In this document: in pieces, positions 35,996 through 44,140 of the stretch
How the letters are laid out: each line of letters opens with the position of its first letter
Numbering within the stretch: position 1 is the stretch's first letter
Origin: Streptacidiphilus sp. P02-A3a
GTDB lineage: Bacteria; Actinomycetota; Actinomycetes; Streptomycetales; Streptomycetaceae
Length of the DNA: 64,000 bases
Direction of reading: 5' to 3'
NCBI RefSeq assembly: GCF_014084105.1
Contig: NZ_CP048289.1
Location: forward strand, 7,077,922 to 7,141,921
Notes under the pieces: generated by a model
What the model saw: the letters and a program-made list of their open reading frames with translations, nothing else
What the model was told of the DNA's origin: nothing
The model's database searches: none
Position numbers and translations under genes: made by a program

Positions 35996-36949
35996 GTGGC
36001 GATGATAGTGGCCGCCGTGGACTGCGGCACCAATTCCATCAGGCTGCTGGTGGCCGAGCGCGACCCTCGGACCGGTCTGGTGACCGAACTGGCCCGCCGG
36101 TCGCGGATCGTACGACTCGGTCAGGACGTCGGGCGCACCGGGCGGCTCGCCCCCGAGGCGCTCGGCCGAACCTTCGCGGCGTGCGAGGAGTTCGCCGAGG
36201 TCATCGATGCCCTGAAGGTCGAGCAGCTCGCCTTCGTCGCCACATCCGCCACCCGGGACGTGGCCGACCGTGCGGGCTTCTTCGCCGGCGTCGAGCGCAT
36301 CCTCGGCGTGGTGCCGCAGGTAATCAGTGGCGACGAGGAGGCCCGGCTCTCCTATGCCGGGGCCGTGAGGAGCCTCCCGACCGGTTCGGGGCCCCGTCTC
36401 GTGCTCGACATCGGGGGCGGGTCCACCGAGCTGGTCGTCGGCGCCGGCGAGGTCACTGCGGCCGTCTCGCTGGACATCGGTTCGGTGCGGCTGACTGAGC
36501 GTCATCTTGCCGACACCGAAGGGTCGGTGGACCGCATCACGGATGGCGGCGTCGCCGCCGTGCGCCGGGACGTCGAAACGGCCCTCGGCGAGGGGCTGGC
36601 CCGGCTGCCGCTGGAGTCCCGACCGGTGCTGGTCGGGGTCGGCGGCTCAGTCACGACGCTGGCCGCGATCCATCGCGCCACCCGGCAGGGGGTGCACGGG
36701 TCACGGCTCGGCATCGACGACGTCCGCGCGGTCAGCAGCCATCTGCTTGAGGGCAGCCGGGCGGACCGCGCCGCGATCGAGGTCATCGAGCCGGGCCGGG
36801 TGGACGTCATCTCGGCCGGCGGGCTCATCCTCCTCACTGTGATGGAGCGACTCGGCACCCCTGAGGTCATTGTCAGCACGCGCGGACTGCTCGACGGACT
36901 GGTCCGACGGCTCGTCGGCCGGTCCGTGCCGACACCGTCCGGGCTCTGA
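35996..36949 (+). CDS. Ppx/GppA-family phosphatase (exopolyphosphatase / pppGpp phosphohydrolase-like)
   Basis: A 317-residue ASKHA-fold protein, the size of short actinobacterial Ppx proteins. The phosphate-binding loops are VAAVDCGTNSIRLLVAE at the N-terminus and RLVLDIGGGSTELVVG in the middle, with the acidic catalytic region DEEARLSYAGAV and a C-terminal GVGGSVTTLAAI. It starts at GTG 35996. In Streptomyces chromosomes a Ppx/GppA gene normally lies near enolase; here both appear close together without the usual genes between them. Clp-type ATPase and kinase-like genes follow. Hydrolysis of a phosphoanhydride intermediate is possible but unproven. Confidence 0.9.
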   Translation: MAMIVAAVDCGTNSIRLLVAERDPRTGLVTELARRSRIVRLGQDVGRTGRLAPEALGRTFAACEEFAEVIDALKVEQLAFVATSATRDVADRAGFFAGVERILGVVPQVISGDEEARLSYAGAVRSLPTGSGPRLVLDIGGGSTELVVGAGEVTAAVSLDIGSVRLTERHLADTEGSVDRITDGGVAAVRRDVETALGEGLARLPLESRPVLVGVGGSVTTLAAIHRATRQGVHGSRLGIDDVRAVSSHLLEGSRADRAAIEVIEPGRVDVISAGGLILLTVMERLGTPEVIVSTRGLLDGLVRRLVGRSVPTPSGL

Positions 36950-36961
36950 AGGAGGGACCCC

Positions 36962-38245
36962 ATGACGCCCATCGGAAAGCCACAGCTGGCCTGCTCGTTC
37001 TGCGGCAAGCGGGCTGACGACGTGACCCAGCTGGTCGAGGGCCCCAGCGTCCAGATCTGCGACTGCTGTGTGGAGTTGTGCAACGAGGCCGTCGCCGAGG
37101 GGCGGCGGTCACAGGCGGAGCCGGACAGCCAGCAGCTGCCGAAGCCGTGGGAACTGCGCGGGTTCCTGGACGGCTACGTCATTGGCCAGGACACCGCCAA
37201 GCGGGCGCTGTGCGTCGCGGTCTACAACCACTACAAGCGCGTCCGGCGGGCCGCAGCCCTCGGCGGCAGCGGAGTCGAGCTGGCCAAGTCGAACATCCTG
37301 CTGCTCGGGCCGACCGGATCGGGCAAGACGCTGCTCACCGAGAGCCTGGCCCGGGTCCTCAATGTGCCGTATGTGTCCGTGGACGCGACCGGTCTGACCG
37401 AGGCCGGCTATGTCGGGGAGGACGTCGACAGCATCCTGTCCAAGCTGCTGCAGGCGGCCGACAACGACCCCCGCAAGGCCGAGACCGGCATCGTCTACCT
37501 GGACGAGGTCGACAAGCTCGCCCGCAGCTCGCAGTCCGGCGGCTCCCGCGACGTGTCCGGCGAAGGTGTCCAGCAGGCCCTGCTGAAGATCCTGGAGGGC
37601 ACGGTCGTCACGCTGTCCTCGGGGGACAAGGGCGCGCAGGCGGTGCGGGGGCGCGGCTACCAGAGCCGGGAGCCCTTGCGGATCGACACGTCCGGAATCC
37701 TCTTCATCGCGGCCGGCGCCTTCAGTGGTCTCGACGAGATCGTGACGAAGCGTCAGACACGCGGTGGTATGGGCTTCGGCGGGGCGCTCCGTTCCGAGGC
37801 CGCTGCCGGGGACCGGACGGGGGCCGCCGGGGTGACGCCGGCGGACCTGGCGAAGTTCGGGCTGATACCCGAGTTCGTCGGCCGATTCCCGGTGATCACC
37901 GCGCTGCGCAAACTGGAACGCGACGATCTGCTGCGCATCCTCACCGAGCCCAGGAACGCTTTGGTGAAGCAGTACCAGACGCTCTTCGAACTCGACGGTG
38001 TCGACTTGGAGTTCGAGCGGGAGGCGCTGAACGCGATCGCCGACGAGGCGATGCTCCGCGAGACCGGTGCGCGCGGGCTACGCGGTATTCTGGAGGACGC
38101 CTTGATCCCCACCATGTACGACATCCCTTCGCTGAGCGAGGTCGTGCGGGTCACGGTCACGGCGGAAGTGATCACGGAGCGCGCCGAACCCGACTTCACG
38201 GTCGAGGAGACCAGCCGCTCCCAGCGGGCCGGATCGGGCGGGTGA
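36962..38245 (+). CDS. clpX: ClpX-type AAA+ unfoldase
   Basis: A 427-residue full-length ClpX. The N-terminal zinc-binding domain (CSFCGKRADD, then CDCCVELC) is complete. Walker A is LLLGPTGSGKTLL, the pore loop keeps GYVGEDVDS, Walker B is VYLDEVDKLA, and the sensor/arginine region includes ETGARGLRGILED. The ClpP-docking loop reads GGMGFGGAL, with Met where typical ClpX proteins have I/L/V-G-F. GGAGGG lies before the ATG, 12 bases after the Ppx stop. It is unlikely to be the only clpX, given its neighbours. It could unfold or deliver a peptide substrate, or replace a poisoned housekeeping ClpX. Confidence 0.93.
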   Translation: MTPIGKPQLACSFCGKRADDVTQLVEGPSVQICDCCVELCNEAVAEGRRSQAEPDSQQLPKPWELRGFLDGYVIGQDTAKRALCVAVYNHYKRVRRAAALGGSGVELAKSNILLLGPTGSGKTLLTESLARVLNVPYVSVDATGLTEAGYVGEDVDSILSKLLQAADNDPRKAETGIVYLDEVDKLARSSQSGGSRDVSGEGVQQALLKILEGTVVTLSSGDKGAQAVRGRGYQSREPLRIDTSGILFIAAGAFSGLDEIVTKRQTRGGMGFGGALRSEAAAGDRTGAAGVTPADLAKFGLIPEFVGRFPVITALRKLERDDLLRILTEPRNALVKQYQTLFELDGVDLEFEREALNAIADEAMLRETGARGLRGILEDALIPTMYDIPSLSEVVRVTVTAEVITERAEPDFTVEETSRSQRAGSGG

Positions 38246-38321
38246 GCATTGGGTGGTCGCCGCGCGCGGTCTGCCCGATGCCGCAGCTTCACCTTGCACC
38301 CAGCACAGACAGGAAAACCGG

Positions 38322-39284
38322 ATGGCCGAGTGGCAGTTGCTGACCCGAGCCGGCGCGAAGGCGCGGCTCTACGAGCGTGAGACCTATTTCCGGGACGGCC
38401 TCGCGGACGCCGAGGAAGCCTGGGGCGCCGGGCTCGATCAGGCTCTGTGGAGCTCGTCCATGATCATGCTGAAGGCCGACGGCCTGGCGGCCGGCAGGCT
38501 GGCCACGGTCGTCGACTTTGTGCGTGAACACGACTTCGAGCTGGTCGGCGTGGAGGAGGTGTGCTTCACCCGCACGCTGTGGCGGGAGCTGTGGCGCTAC
38601 CAGCTCACCTCGGCCACCCTCGACCGTCTCGCCGTCAATGATGCGGTGCACCCTGGCCGTTCGGCGCTGCTCCTGCTGCTGCGCAGCGGCGCGGGCCACG
38701 ACCTTCCGGGGACGGTGCGGCTCAGTGGGCTCAAGGGCTCCGCCACCCTGTCCGCCCAGGCCAAGGGCAGCCTGCGGGATCGGCTCGGGCAGCCCAACCG
38801 GGTGTTCAGCTACGTTCATGTCCCGGACGAGCCGGCCGACTTGCTGCGCGAGCTGGGTCTTCTACTCGACCCCGATGCCCGCCGCCGCGCCCTGTCTGCC
38901 CTGGTCGACGACCGGATCTCCGCCGAGGGCGCCGCCCGGCTGGCGGCGGCGCTGCGGGAGCAGGCGGACACCGGCCGCTCCCTGGCCGTGGAGCCGGCCG
39001 CGCGGCAGGTCGCGGCGGTGATCGACGAGGGGCGGGCGGCCGGAGCGGTGTCGGCGGAGCTTGCCGGGCAGCTGCTGGAGCACCTGGCGGCCCTGGACGC
39101 CGGCCGCCCGGTGCCCTGGCGGTCCTTCTACCGGCTCGCGGCCGATTCGGGCCTGTCGTTCGACCGGTGGGACCTCGCCATTCTCGGAGCGGCCCATGTC
39201 GACTGCGACGAGGCGGGATTCAGCAAGGTACTGACCAATCCCGACCCTGAGGACTGGCGTCGTCCGGCTGCCATTGCCCGATGA
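38322..39284 (+). CDS. Divergent nucleoside-diphosphate-kinase-like protein 1
   Basis: A 320-residue protein; ATG of MAEWQLLTRAG with AGGAAAA upstream. Residues about 45-190 align by eye with NDP kinase: MIMLKADGLAAGRLATVV for the MIKPDG start, REHDFELVGVE for the next strand, and FSYVHVPDEPADLLREL over the NxIHGSDSPESA segment, keeping the phospho-accepting His. The stretch between them is divergent. A C-terminal helical domain of about 130 residues (DRISAEGAARLAAALR and on) is absent from classical NDP kinases, which are about 140 residues. Paralogous to the next gene. It may phosphorylate a pathway intermediate or a peptide. I know of no characterised homologue. Confidence 0.65.
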   Translation: MAEWQLLTRAGAKARLYERETYFRDGLADAEEAWGAGLDQALWSSSMIMLKADGLAAGRLATVVDFVREHDFELVGVEEVCFTRTLWRELWRYQLTSATLDRLAVNDAVHPGRSALLLLLRSGAGHDLPGTVRLSGLKGSATLSAQAKGSLRDRLGQPNRVFSYVHVPDEPADLLRELGLLLDPDARRRALSALVDDRISAEGAARLAAALREQADTGRSLAVEPAARQVAAVIDEGRAAGAVSAELAGQLLEHLAALDAGRPVPWRSFYRLAADSGLSFDRWDLAILGAAHVDCDEAGFSKVLTNPDPEDWRRPAAIAR

Positions 39285-39326
39285 ACGCCGACTGACACGG
39301 AACCGGTCCCCGGAAGGACGCCCCCC

Positions 39327-40313
39327 ATGTTCATGCACCGCATCACCACCGCGGACCAGATGCCCGACGACCGAGGATGGCGGGCGCTCACCCGCTCCCC
39401 GCGCAAGGTCGAACTCTTCTCCGACGATCTCTACTTCCGCGAGTGCTGGGCCGACGTCGACGACGTTCTCGGCGACGAGGCGCTCGGTCTGCTGAGCCGG
39501 GTGGCGCTGTTCAACTTCAAGCCCGACGGGCTGGTGGGCCGCCGATCCGACCGCACGCTCGACTTCTTCGAGGAGCACGGCTTCACCGTCGTGGGAACAG
39601 CCCCTATGCGCCTCAACCGGAACTCCATGCGCGAGGTCTGGCGCTACGACTGGAACGTCTACACGACCGACCGGCTCGCCCTGTGCTCGCTGATGCACTC
39701 CGCCACCGAGACGGTGCTGCTGATGCTGCGGGACAACCGCTACGACGGGGTGATCCCCGGCGCGGTGCGCCTGTCCGACCTCAAGGGCTCGGCCGACCCG
39801 GAGGCGCGCGGCCCCGAGGCGCTGCGTTCGGTGCTTGCGCCGCCGAACCGGGTCATCAACTTCAACCATGTGGCTGACGAACCCGCCGACCTGGTCCGGG
39901 AGATCGGCATCTTCCTCGACCGGGCCCAGCGCCGCACCCTCTTCGAGGAGGTGCGCCGCGACTTCTCCGCCAACCTGGCCGACCGGGCGCGGTCCGAGGT
40001 CAAGCGGCTGGAAGCGCTCATCCCCGGCAACGACTTCGACCTGGACGGGGCGCTAGACCGCCTTGAGGCCTCGGGACGTATCTCGGCCGACGGCATGCGG
40101 CGTCTGCGCGAGGAGTCGGTCGGCGGTCAGGGCATGTCCTTCGCAGAGCTGACCGCGATCGTCAGTCCGGACGACCCGGCGGTCGACCGCTGGGACTTCG
40201 TCCGCGTCGCCACAGAGGTGCTGCCGGTGGAACGCAAGGGCTACAACGGCTCGCTCCCGGCGCCCACCTCCGTGGACTGGAAGCGTACGGCGGCTGAAGG
40301 CGCCGCCCGGTGA
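39327..40313 (+). CDS. Divergent nucleoside-diphosphate-kinase-like protein 2
   Basis: A 328-residue paralogue of the preceding protein, with GGAAGGA before the ATG. The NDK-like half retains FNFKPDGLVGRRSDRTLDFF near residue 65 and INFNHVADEPADLVREIGIFL near 190, where His again matches the phosphohistidine of NDP kinases. The two proteins also share VRLSDLKGSA / VRLSGLKGSA. The C-terminal helical region (RSEVKRLEALIPGNDFDLDGAL) differs more. The stop overlaps the GTG of the next gene. Two tandem, diverged copies suggest a heterodimer or two successive phosphorylation steps. Confidence 0.65.
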   Translation: MFMHRITTADQMPDDRGWRALTRSPRKVELFSDDLYFRECWADVDDVLGDEALGLLSRVALFNFKPDGLVGRRSDRTLDFFEEHGFTVVGTAPMRLNRNSMREVWRYDWNVYTTDRLALCSLMHSATETVLLMLRDNRYDGVIPGAVRLSDLKGSADPEARGPEALRSVLAPPNRVINFNHVADEPADLVREIGIFLDRAQRRTLFEEVRRDFSANLADRARSEVKRLEALIPGNDFDLDGALDRLEASGRISADGMRRLREESVGGQGMSFAELTAIVSPDDPAVDRWDFVRVATEVLPVERKGYNGSLPAPTSVDWKRTAAEGAAR

Positions 40314-40525
40314 GCGGCGCGGGCGGGCTGTCCGAACAGGGGCCCCAGTTCGACCAGGTGATGGCCCTGCAGGGGCACGACGTCCCGGACGATCTGCGGC
40401 CGGGCGTGCTCGCGGTTCACCTGGAACTGAAGCGGATGACCTCACTGCTGCGCACGGCAAGCCTGGCGCCCGAGGCCGAGCCCGCGCATGTGTTCTCCGT
40501 CGCGACCTATCTGCAGGAGCCCTGA
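40310..40525 (+). CDS. AtzG/GatC-like small subunit
   Basis: A 71-residue protein starting at a GTG that overlaps the preceding stop (GTGA). The pattern GHDVPDDLRPGVLAVHLELKR, then APEAEPAHVFSVA, fits AtzG-like (DUF4089) proteins, which stabilise an adjacent amidase-signature enzyme much as GatC does for GatA. The amidase gene begins four bases downstream, supporting a two-subunit complex. Confidence 0.7.
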   Translation: MSGAGGLSEQGPQFDQVMALQGHDVPDDLRPGVLAVHLELKRMTSLLRTASLAPEAEPAHVFSVATYLQEP

Positions 40526-40529
40526 CCAC

Positions 40530-41954
40530 ATGGACATGCCCCTGCACGAGCTGTCGGTGGCCGAGGCCGGTGCCGCGCTGCGCGACGGCTCCCTCACCTC
40601 GGCCCGGCTGACCGAGTACACCCTGGAGCGGATCGCAGCGATCGACCCGCTGATCGACTCGCTGGTGTCGGTCACCGCGGAGCGGGCGATCACCGACGCG
40701 GAGCGCGCCGACGAGGAGCTGAGCCGCGACATCGACCGCGGGCCCCTGCACGGCATTCCCTACACCCTCAAGGACATCATCGACACGGCCGGCATCGAGA
40801 CCACATCGAACTCCCGGCTGATGCTCGGTCATGTGCCCGATCAGGACGCGTTCGTCGAGGGACGTCTGCGGAGCGGTGGCGGGGTGCTGGTCGGCAAGGC
40901 GAACCTCGCCGAGTTCGCCTTCGGCGGGCCGGGGTTCGACCTTCCGACGCCGCCGGCCCGCAACCCGTGGAACCCGGAGCGCTTCACCGGCGGTTCCTCG
41001 GCCGGCAGCGGCGCCTGCGTCGCGGCGGGCCTTGTGCGGATCTCCATCGGCTCCGACACCGGCGGCTCCATCCGCTCGCCCGCAGCCAACTGCGGGGTCG
41101 TCGGCTTCAAGCCGACGTACGGCCTGGTGTCGCGGCGCGGGGTCTTCCCGCTGTCCTACACCCTCGACCATGTCGGCCCCACGGCCTGGAGCGTGCGGGA
41201 CGCGGCGCTGGCCATGAACGTCATCACCGGGCACGACCCGCTGGACCCCGGCAGCGTCGAGCGGCGGCCGGAGGACTACACGGCCGACCTCGGCAAGGGC
41301 GTGGAGGGACTGCGCATCGGCTACGCCCGCGAGTTCTTCACCGCGAGCAAGGGCGTCTCCGGCGAGGTCGTCGACACCATCGACGCTGCGGCCGCCCGGC
41401 TCGCGTCCTTGGGCGCGATGGTCGAGGAAGTGAGCATGCCGGACTTCGAGCTGATGAAGGCATGCGGCCGGGTCATCCTCCAGGCCGAGGGCTATGCCAT
41501 CCATGAGCGGAACCTCCGCGAGCGGCCACGGGACTACGGCCGGTACACCTATCAGCGGCTCACCGGCGGGGCCGGGCTGACGGCGGCCGACTACATCCAG
41601 GCCACCCGCGTCCGCCACGAACTCACCCGGCAGCTGAACAGCGGCTTGTTCCAGCGGTACGACGCGCTGATCACCACGGTCGCCCTCGCGGCTCCGGCTC
41701 CGTTCACGGAGTTCCCGCACGACTGGCCGCCGCCGAGCCTGGCGGTGGCCGTCCAGACCGCGCCGTTCAACGTCACTGGGCACCCGGCGCTGGCGATGCC
41801 CGCAGGCTTCTCCAGCGAGGGGCTGCCCTTCGGGCTGCAGATCATCGGCCGGTACTTCGACGAGCGCGGCGTGCTGCGGATCGCCCAGGCATTCGAGTCG
41901 GCGGCGGGCGTGACCCCGCGCCGCCCCGGGCTCGGCGCGGAGATACGGATATGA
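40530..41954 (+). CDS. Amidase-signature enzyme (GatA/AtzE-like)
   Basis: A 474-residue amidase-signature hydrolase. The Ser-Ser-Lys triad is seen in YTLKDIIDTAG (Lys), GGSSAGSGACVAAG and GSDTGGSIRSPAANCG (cis-Ser and nucleophile). The ATG of MDMPLHELSVAEAG has AGGAG ten bases upstream. The gene is preceded by an AtzG-like subunit, and its stop overlaps the next ATG. It could hydrolyse an amide of a pathway intermediate or transfer ammonia. A role in tRNA amidation is unlikely without a GatB gene. Confidence 0.9.
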   Translation: MDMPLHELSVAEAGAALRDGSLTSARLTEYTLERIAAIDPLIDSLVSVTAERAITDAERADEELSRDIDRGPLHGIPYTLKDIIDTAGIETTSNSRLMLGHVPDQDAFVEGRLRSGGGVLVGKANLAEFAFGGPGFDLPTPPARNPWNPERFTGGSSAGSGACVAAGLVRISIGSDTGGSIRSPAANCGVVGFKPTYGLVSRRGVFPLSYTLDHVGPTAWSVRDAALAMNVITGHDPLDPGSVERRPEDYTADLGKGVEGLRIGYAREFFTASKGVSGEVVDTIDAAAARLASLGAMVEEVSMPDFELMKACGRVILQAEGYAIHERNLRERPRDYGRYTYQRLTGGAGLTAADYIQATRVRHELTRQLNSGLFQRYDALITTVALAAPAPFTEFPHDWPPPSLAVAVQTAPFNVTGHPALAMPAGFSSEGLPFGLQIIGRYFDERGVLRIAQAFESAAGVTPRRPGLGAEIRI

Positions 41955-44140
41955 CTGTGGGGCGCGGGGATATGTCAACTCATCACATCGCAATCGTCGG
42001 TGGCGGGCCGTGGGGGACCTACGCCCTTGAGCGCCTGGCCGCCCTGCTGCCGCACACCGGGCTCGCCGACCCCGTGCATGTCACCGTGTTCGAGCAGTCG
42101 GGCCGGTTCGGCGCCGGCGCCACCCACAGCGACGACCAGGTACCGACGAGCTACCTGAACCGGGTGGCCAGCCAGATAGCCTTCGCTGCGGACGAGTCGA
42201 CTGCGGCGGCGAGCCGTCTACTGCCGAAGGGGCTGCGCCCGACCTTCGCCGAATGGACCCGTGACGCCTTCGCGCTCACCGGCGAGGCGCAGTACGACAT
42301 CCGGCCCACGGACACCCCGAGGCGCTATCTGCACGGACACGCTCTGCGCGACATGTTCCACCGCTACGCCGCGCTGTTGCGGGCCGTCCCCGGGGTCACC
42401 GTCGACCTGCTCGCCGCCGAGGTCACCGACCTGGAACCGGGCGGCGACCATGCGGCGTTCCTGGTCCACCACAGCGCCGACGGGCCACCCGTCAGGGCCG
42501 ACCACGTACTGCTGGTCACCGGCCATTCGCGCAACCACCCCGTCCCCGGTTCCAGCACGGCCCTGCTCGCCGCGAACGCCCGCTACATCCGCAGCGCCTA
42601 TCCACTGGCCGACATCAACCTCGACACGGCGCCCCCCGGCTCCTCGGTGGGCGTGCTCGGGCTCGGCCTCACCTCGGTGGACCTGCTCATGCACCTCACC
42701 GAAGGCCGGGGCGGGGAGTTCGCCACCACCGGCGGCGGCGGGCCGCTCGACGACCTCGTCTACCGCCCCAGCGGGCGGGAACCCGCCGTCATCGTGCCCG
42801 TTAGCCCCAGCGGCATGTTCACCTGGGCCCGCGCGGAGAACGCCAAGGCCGCCGACGAGACCGGCCGCTCCCATGCCGGGCTTGAGCACTCCGCACGTTT
42901 CCTGATTCCGGACGCGATCGCCACGCTGCGGCTGCGGGCCGGCACACCACGGCATCTGCGTGACGCTGAGGTCCGCCAACTCGACTTCGAGCGCCACATC
43001 TTCCCGCTGGTCGTGCTGGAGATGGCGTACGTCTACTACTCGACCCTCTTCGGCGCCGCGACAGGCGCCCTGCTCGCCCGGGCCGCCGAGCCGCGCTACC
43101 GCCGCTTCCTGCAGGATGCGGACGACACGGCGCACGCCGCTATCGCCCAGCTGATGGAGCCGGTGCAACGCGAGTTCGAGCGGGTGGCGGAGTACGTCGC
43201 CGGCTCCGCCGCCGGACTGCCCGCGACGGCGGACGCCGATTGCTACGCCAGGACGGACGCGGTCGAGGCGTTCCGATGCACGGTGTTTGGCGAGCCCGGG
43301 GAGTTCGGCGAGTCGGGGCGGGGCGGCCGCTCGCCCTGGGGCCACCCGACGGACCCCCGGGACCACGCCTTCGTCTGGGAGGAGTTCTTCGAACCGCTCG
43401 GGCCGAAGGACACCAAGGACGGCGACGCCTGGCAGCGGGGCCTCATCGACCACATGCGCCGCGACTGCCGAGCCGCGGCCCAGGGCAACCTCCGCAACCC
43501 CGCCAAGGCCGCCTGCGACGGTGTATGGCGCGACCTGCGCTCCACCTTCTCCGCGGCCATCGACTTCGGCGGCCTCACGGCCGCCTCCCACCGATCGTTC
43601 CTGACCAAGCACTTGCGCTACTACACCCGCATGTCGAACGGCACCGGCATGGAGGCGATGAAGAAGGTTCTCGCCCTCATCGAGGCGGGCGTGGTGGATG
43701 TGACGGTGGGCCCCGCCCCCGTCGTGGAACCGACCCCGGACGGCGGGTTTCTGCTGCGCGGCACCAAGACAGGCGCGGAACGCACCGTCGACCACCTGAT
43801 AGAGGGCAAGGGACACGCCTTCGACGCCCACCACGACGTCCGCCCGCTCTACGCCAACCTCCTGCGCCGCAATCTCGTGCGCACATGGCGCAACACCGGC
43901 GACACACCGGACGAGGACTTCGTCCCCGGAGCGATCGACGTCACCCGCGACTTTCGGGCGGTCCGGGCTGACGGAACCGTCGAGTCGCGGATCACGGTGC
44001 TCGGAGCCCCGGTCGAGCGCCTGTGCTTCTTTCAACTCAGTGCGGCGCGGCCCTACGCGGGCAGCTCCGTGCTCAACAACATCGCCATGTGGGCGGAAGA
44101 TCTGGCAGCGAGACTGAAGGACGACGACATCCATGACTAA
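41951..44140 (+). CDS. FAD/NAD(P)-binding protein (FAD_NAD-binding_9 / HpyO-like)
   Basis: A 729-residue flavoprotein. The N-terminal dinucleotide fold reads HIAIVGGGPWGTYALERL, with VFEQSGRFGAGATHS following. A second nucleotide-binding stretch is HVLLVTGHSRNHPVPG, and VGVLGLGLTSVDLLMHL may bind NAD(P)H. The long C-terminal half (RHLRDAEVRQLDFERHIFPLV and on) is typical of the large actinobacterial members with no defined reaction. ATG overlaps the amidase stop; the peptidase gene overlaps its 3' end by eight bases. Probably an oxidase or monooxygenase acting late in the pathway. Confidence 0.85.
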   Translation: MTVGRGDMSTHHIAIVGGGPWGTYALERLAALLPHTGLADPVHVTVFEQSGRFGAGATHSDDQVPTSYLNRVASQIAFAADESTAAASRLLPKGLRPTFAEWTRDAFALTGEAQYDIRPTDTPRRYLHGHALRDMFHRYAALLRAVPGVTVDLLAAEVTDLEPGGDHAAFLVHHSADGPPVRADHVLLVTGHSRNHPVPGSSTALLAANARYIRSAYPLADINLDTAPPGSSVGVLGLGLTSVDLLMHLTEGRGGEFATTGGGGPLDDLVYRPSGREPAVIVPVSPSGMFTWARAENAKAADETGRSHAGLEHSARFLIPDAIATLRLRAGTPRHLRDAEVRQLDFERHIFPLVVLEMAYVYYSTLFGAATGALLARAAEPRYRRFLQDADDTAHAAIAQLMEPVQREFERVAEYVAGSAAGLPATADADCYARTDAVEAFRCTVFGEPGEFGESGRGGRSPWGHPTDPRDHAFVWEEFFEPLGPKDTKDGDAWQRGLIDHMRRDCRAAAQGNLRNPAKAACDGVWRDLRSTFSAAIDFGGLTAASHRSFLTKHLRYYTRMSNGTGMEAMKKVLALIEAGVVDVTVGPAPVVEPTPDGGFLLRGTKTGAERTVDHLIEGKGHAFDAHHDVRPLYANLLRRNLVRTWRNTGDTPDEDFVPGAIDVTRDFRAVRADGTVESRITVLGAPVERLCFFQLSAARPYAGSSVLNNIAMWAEDLAARLKDDDIHD

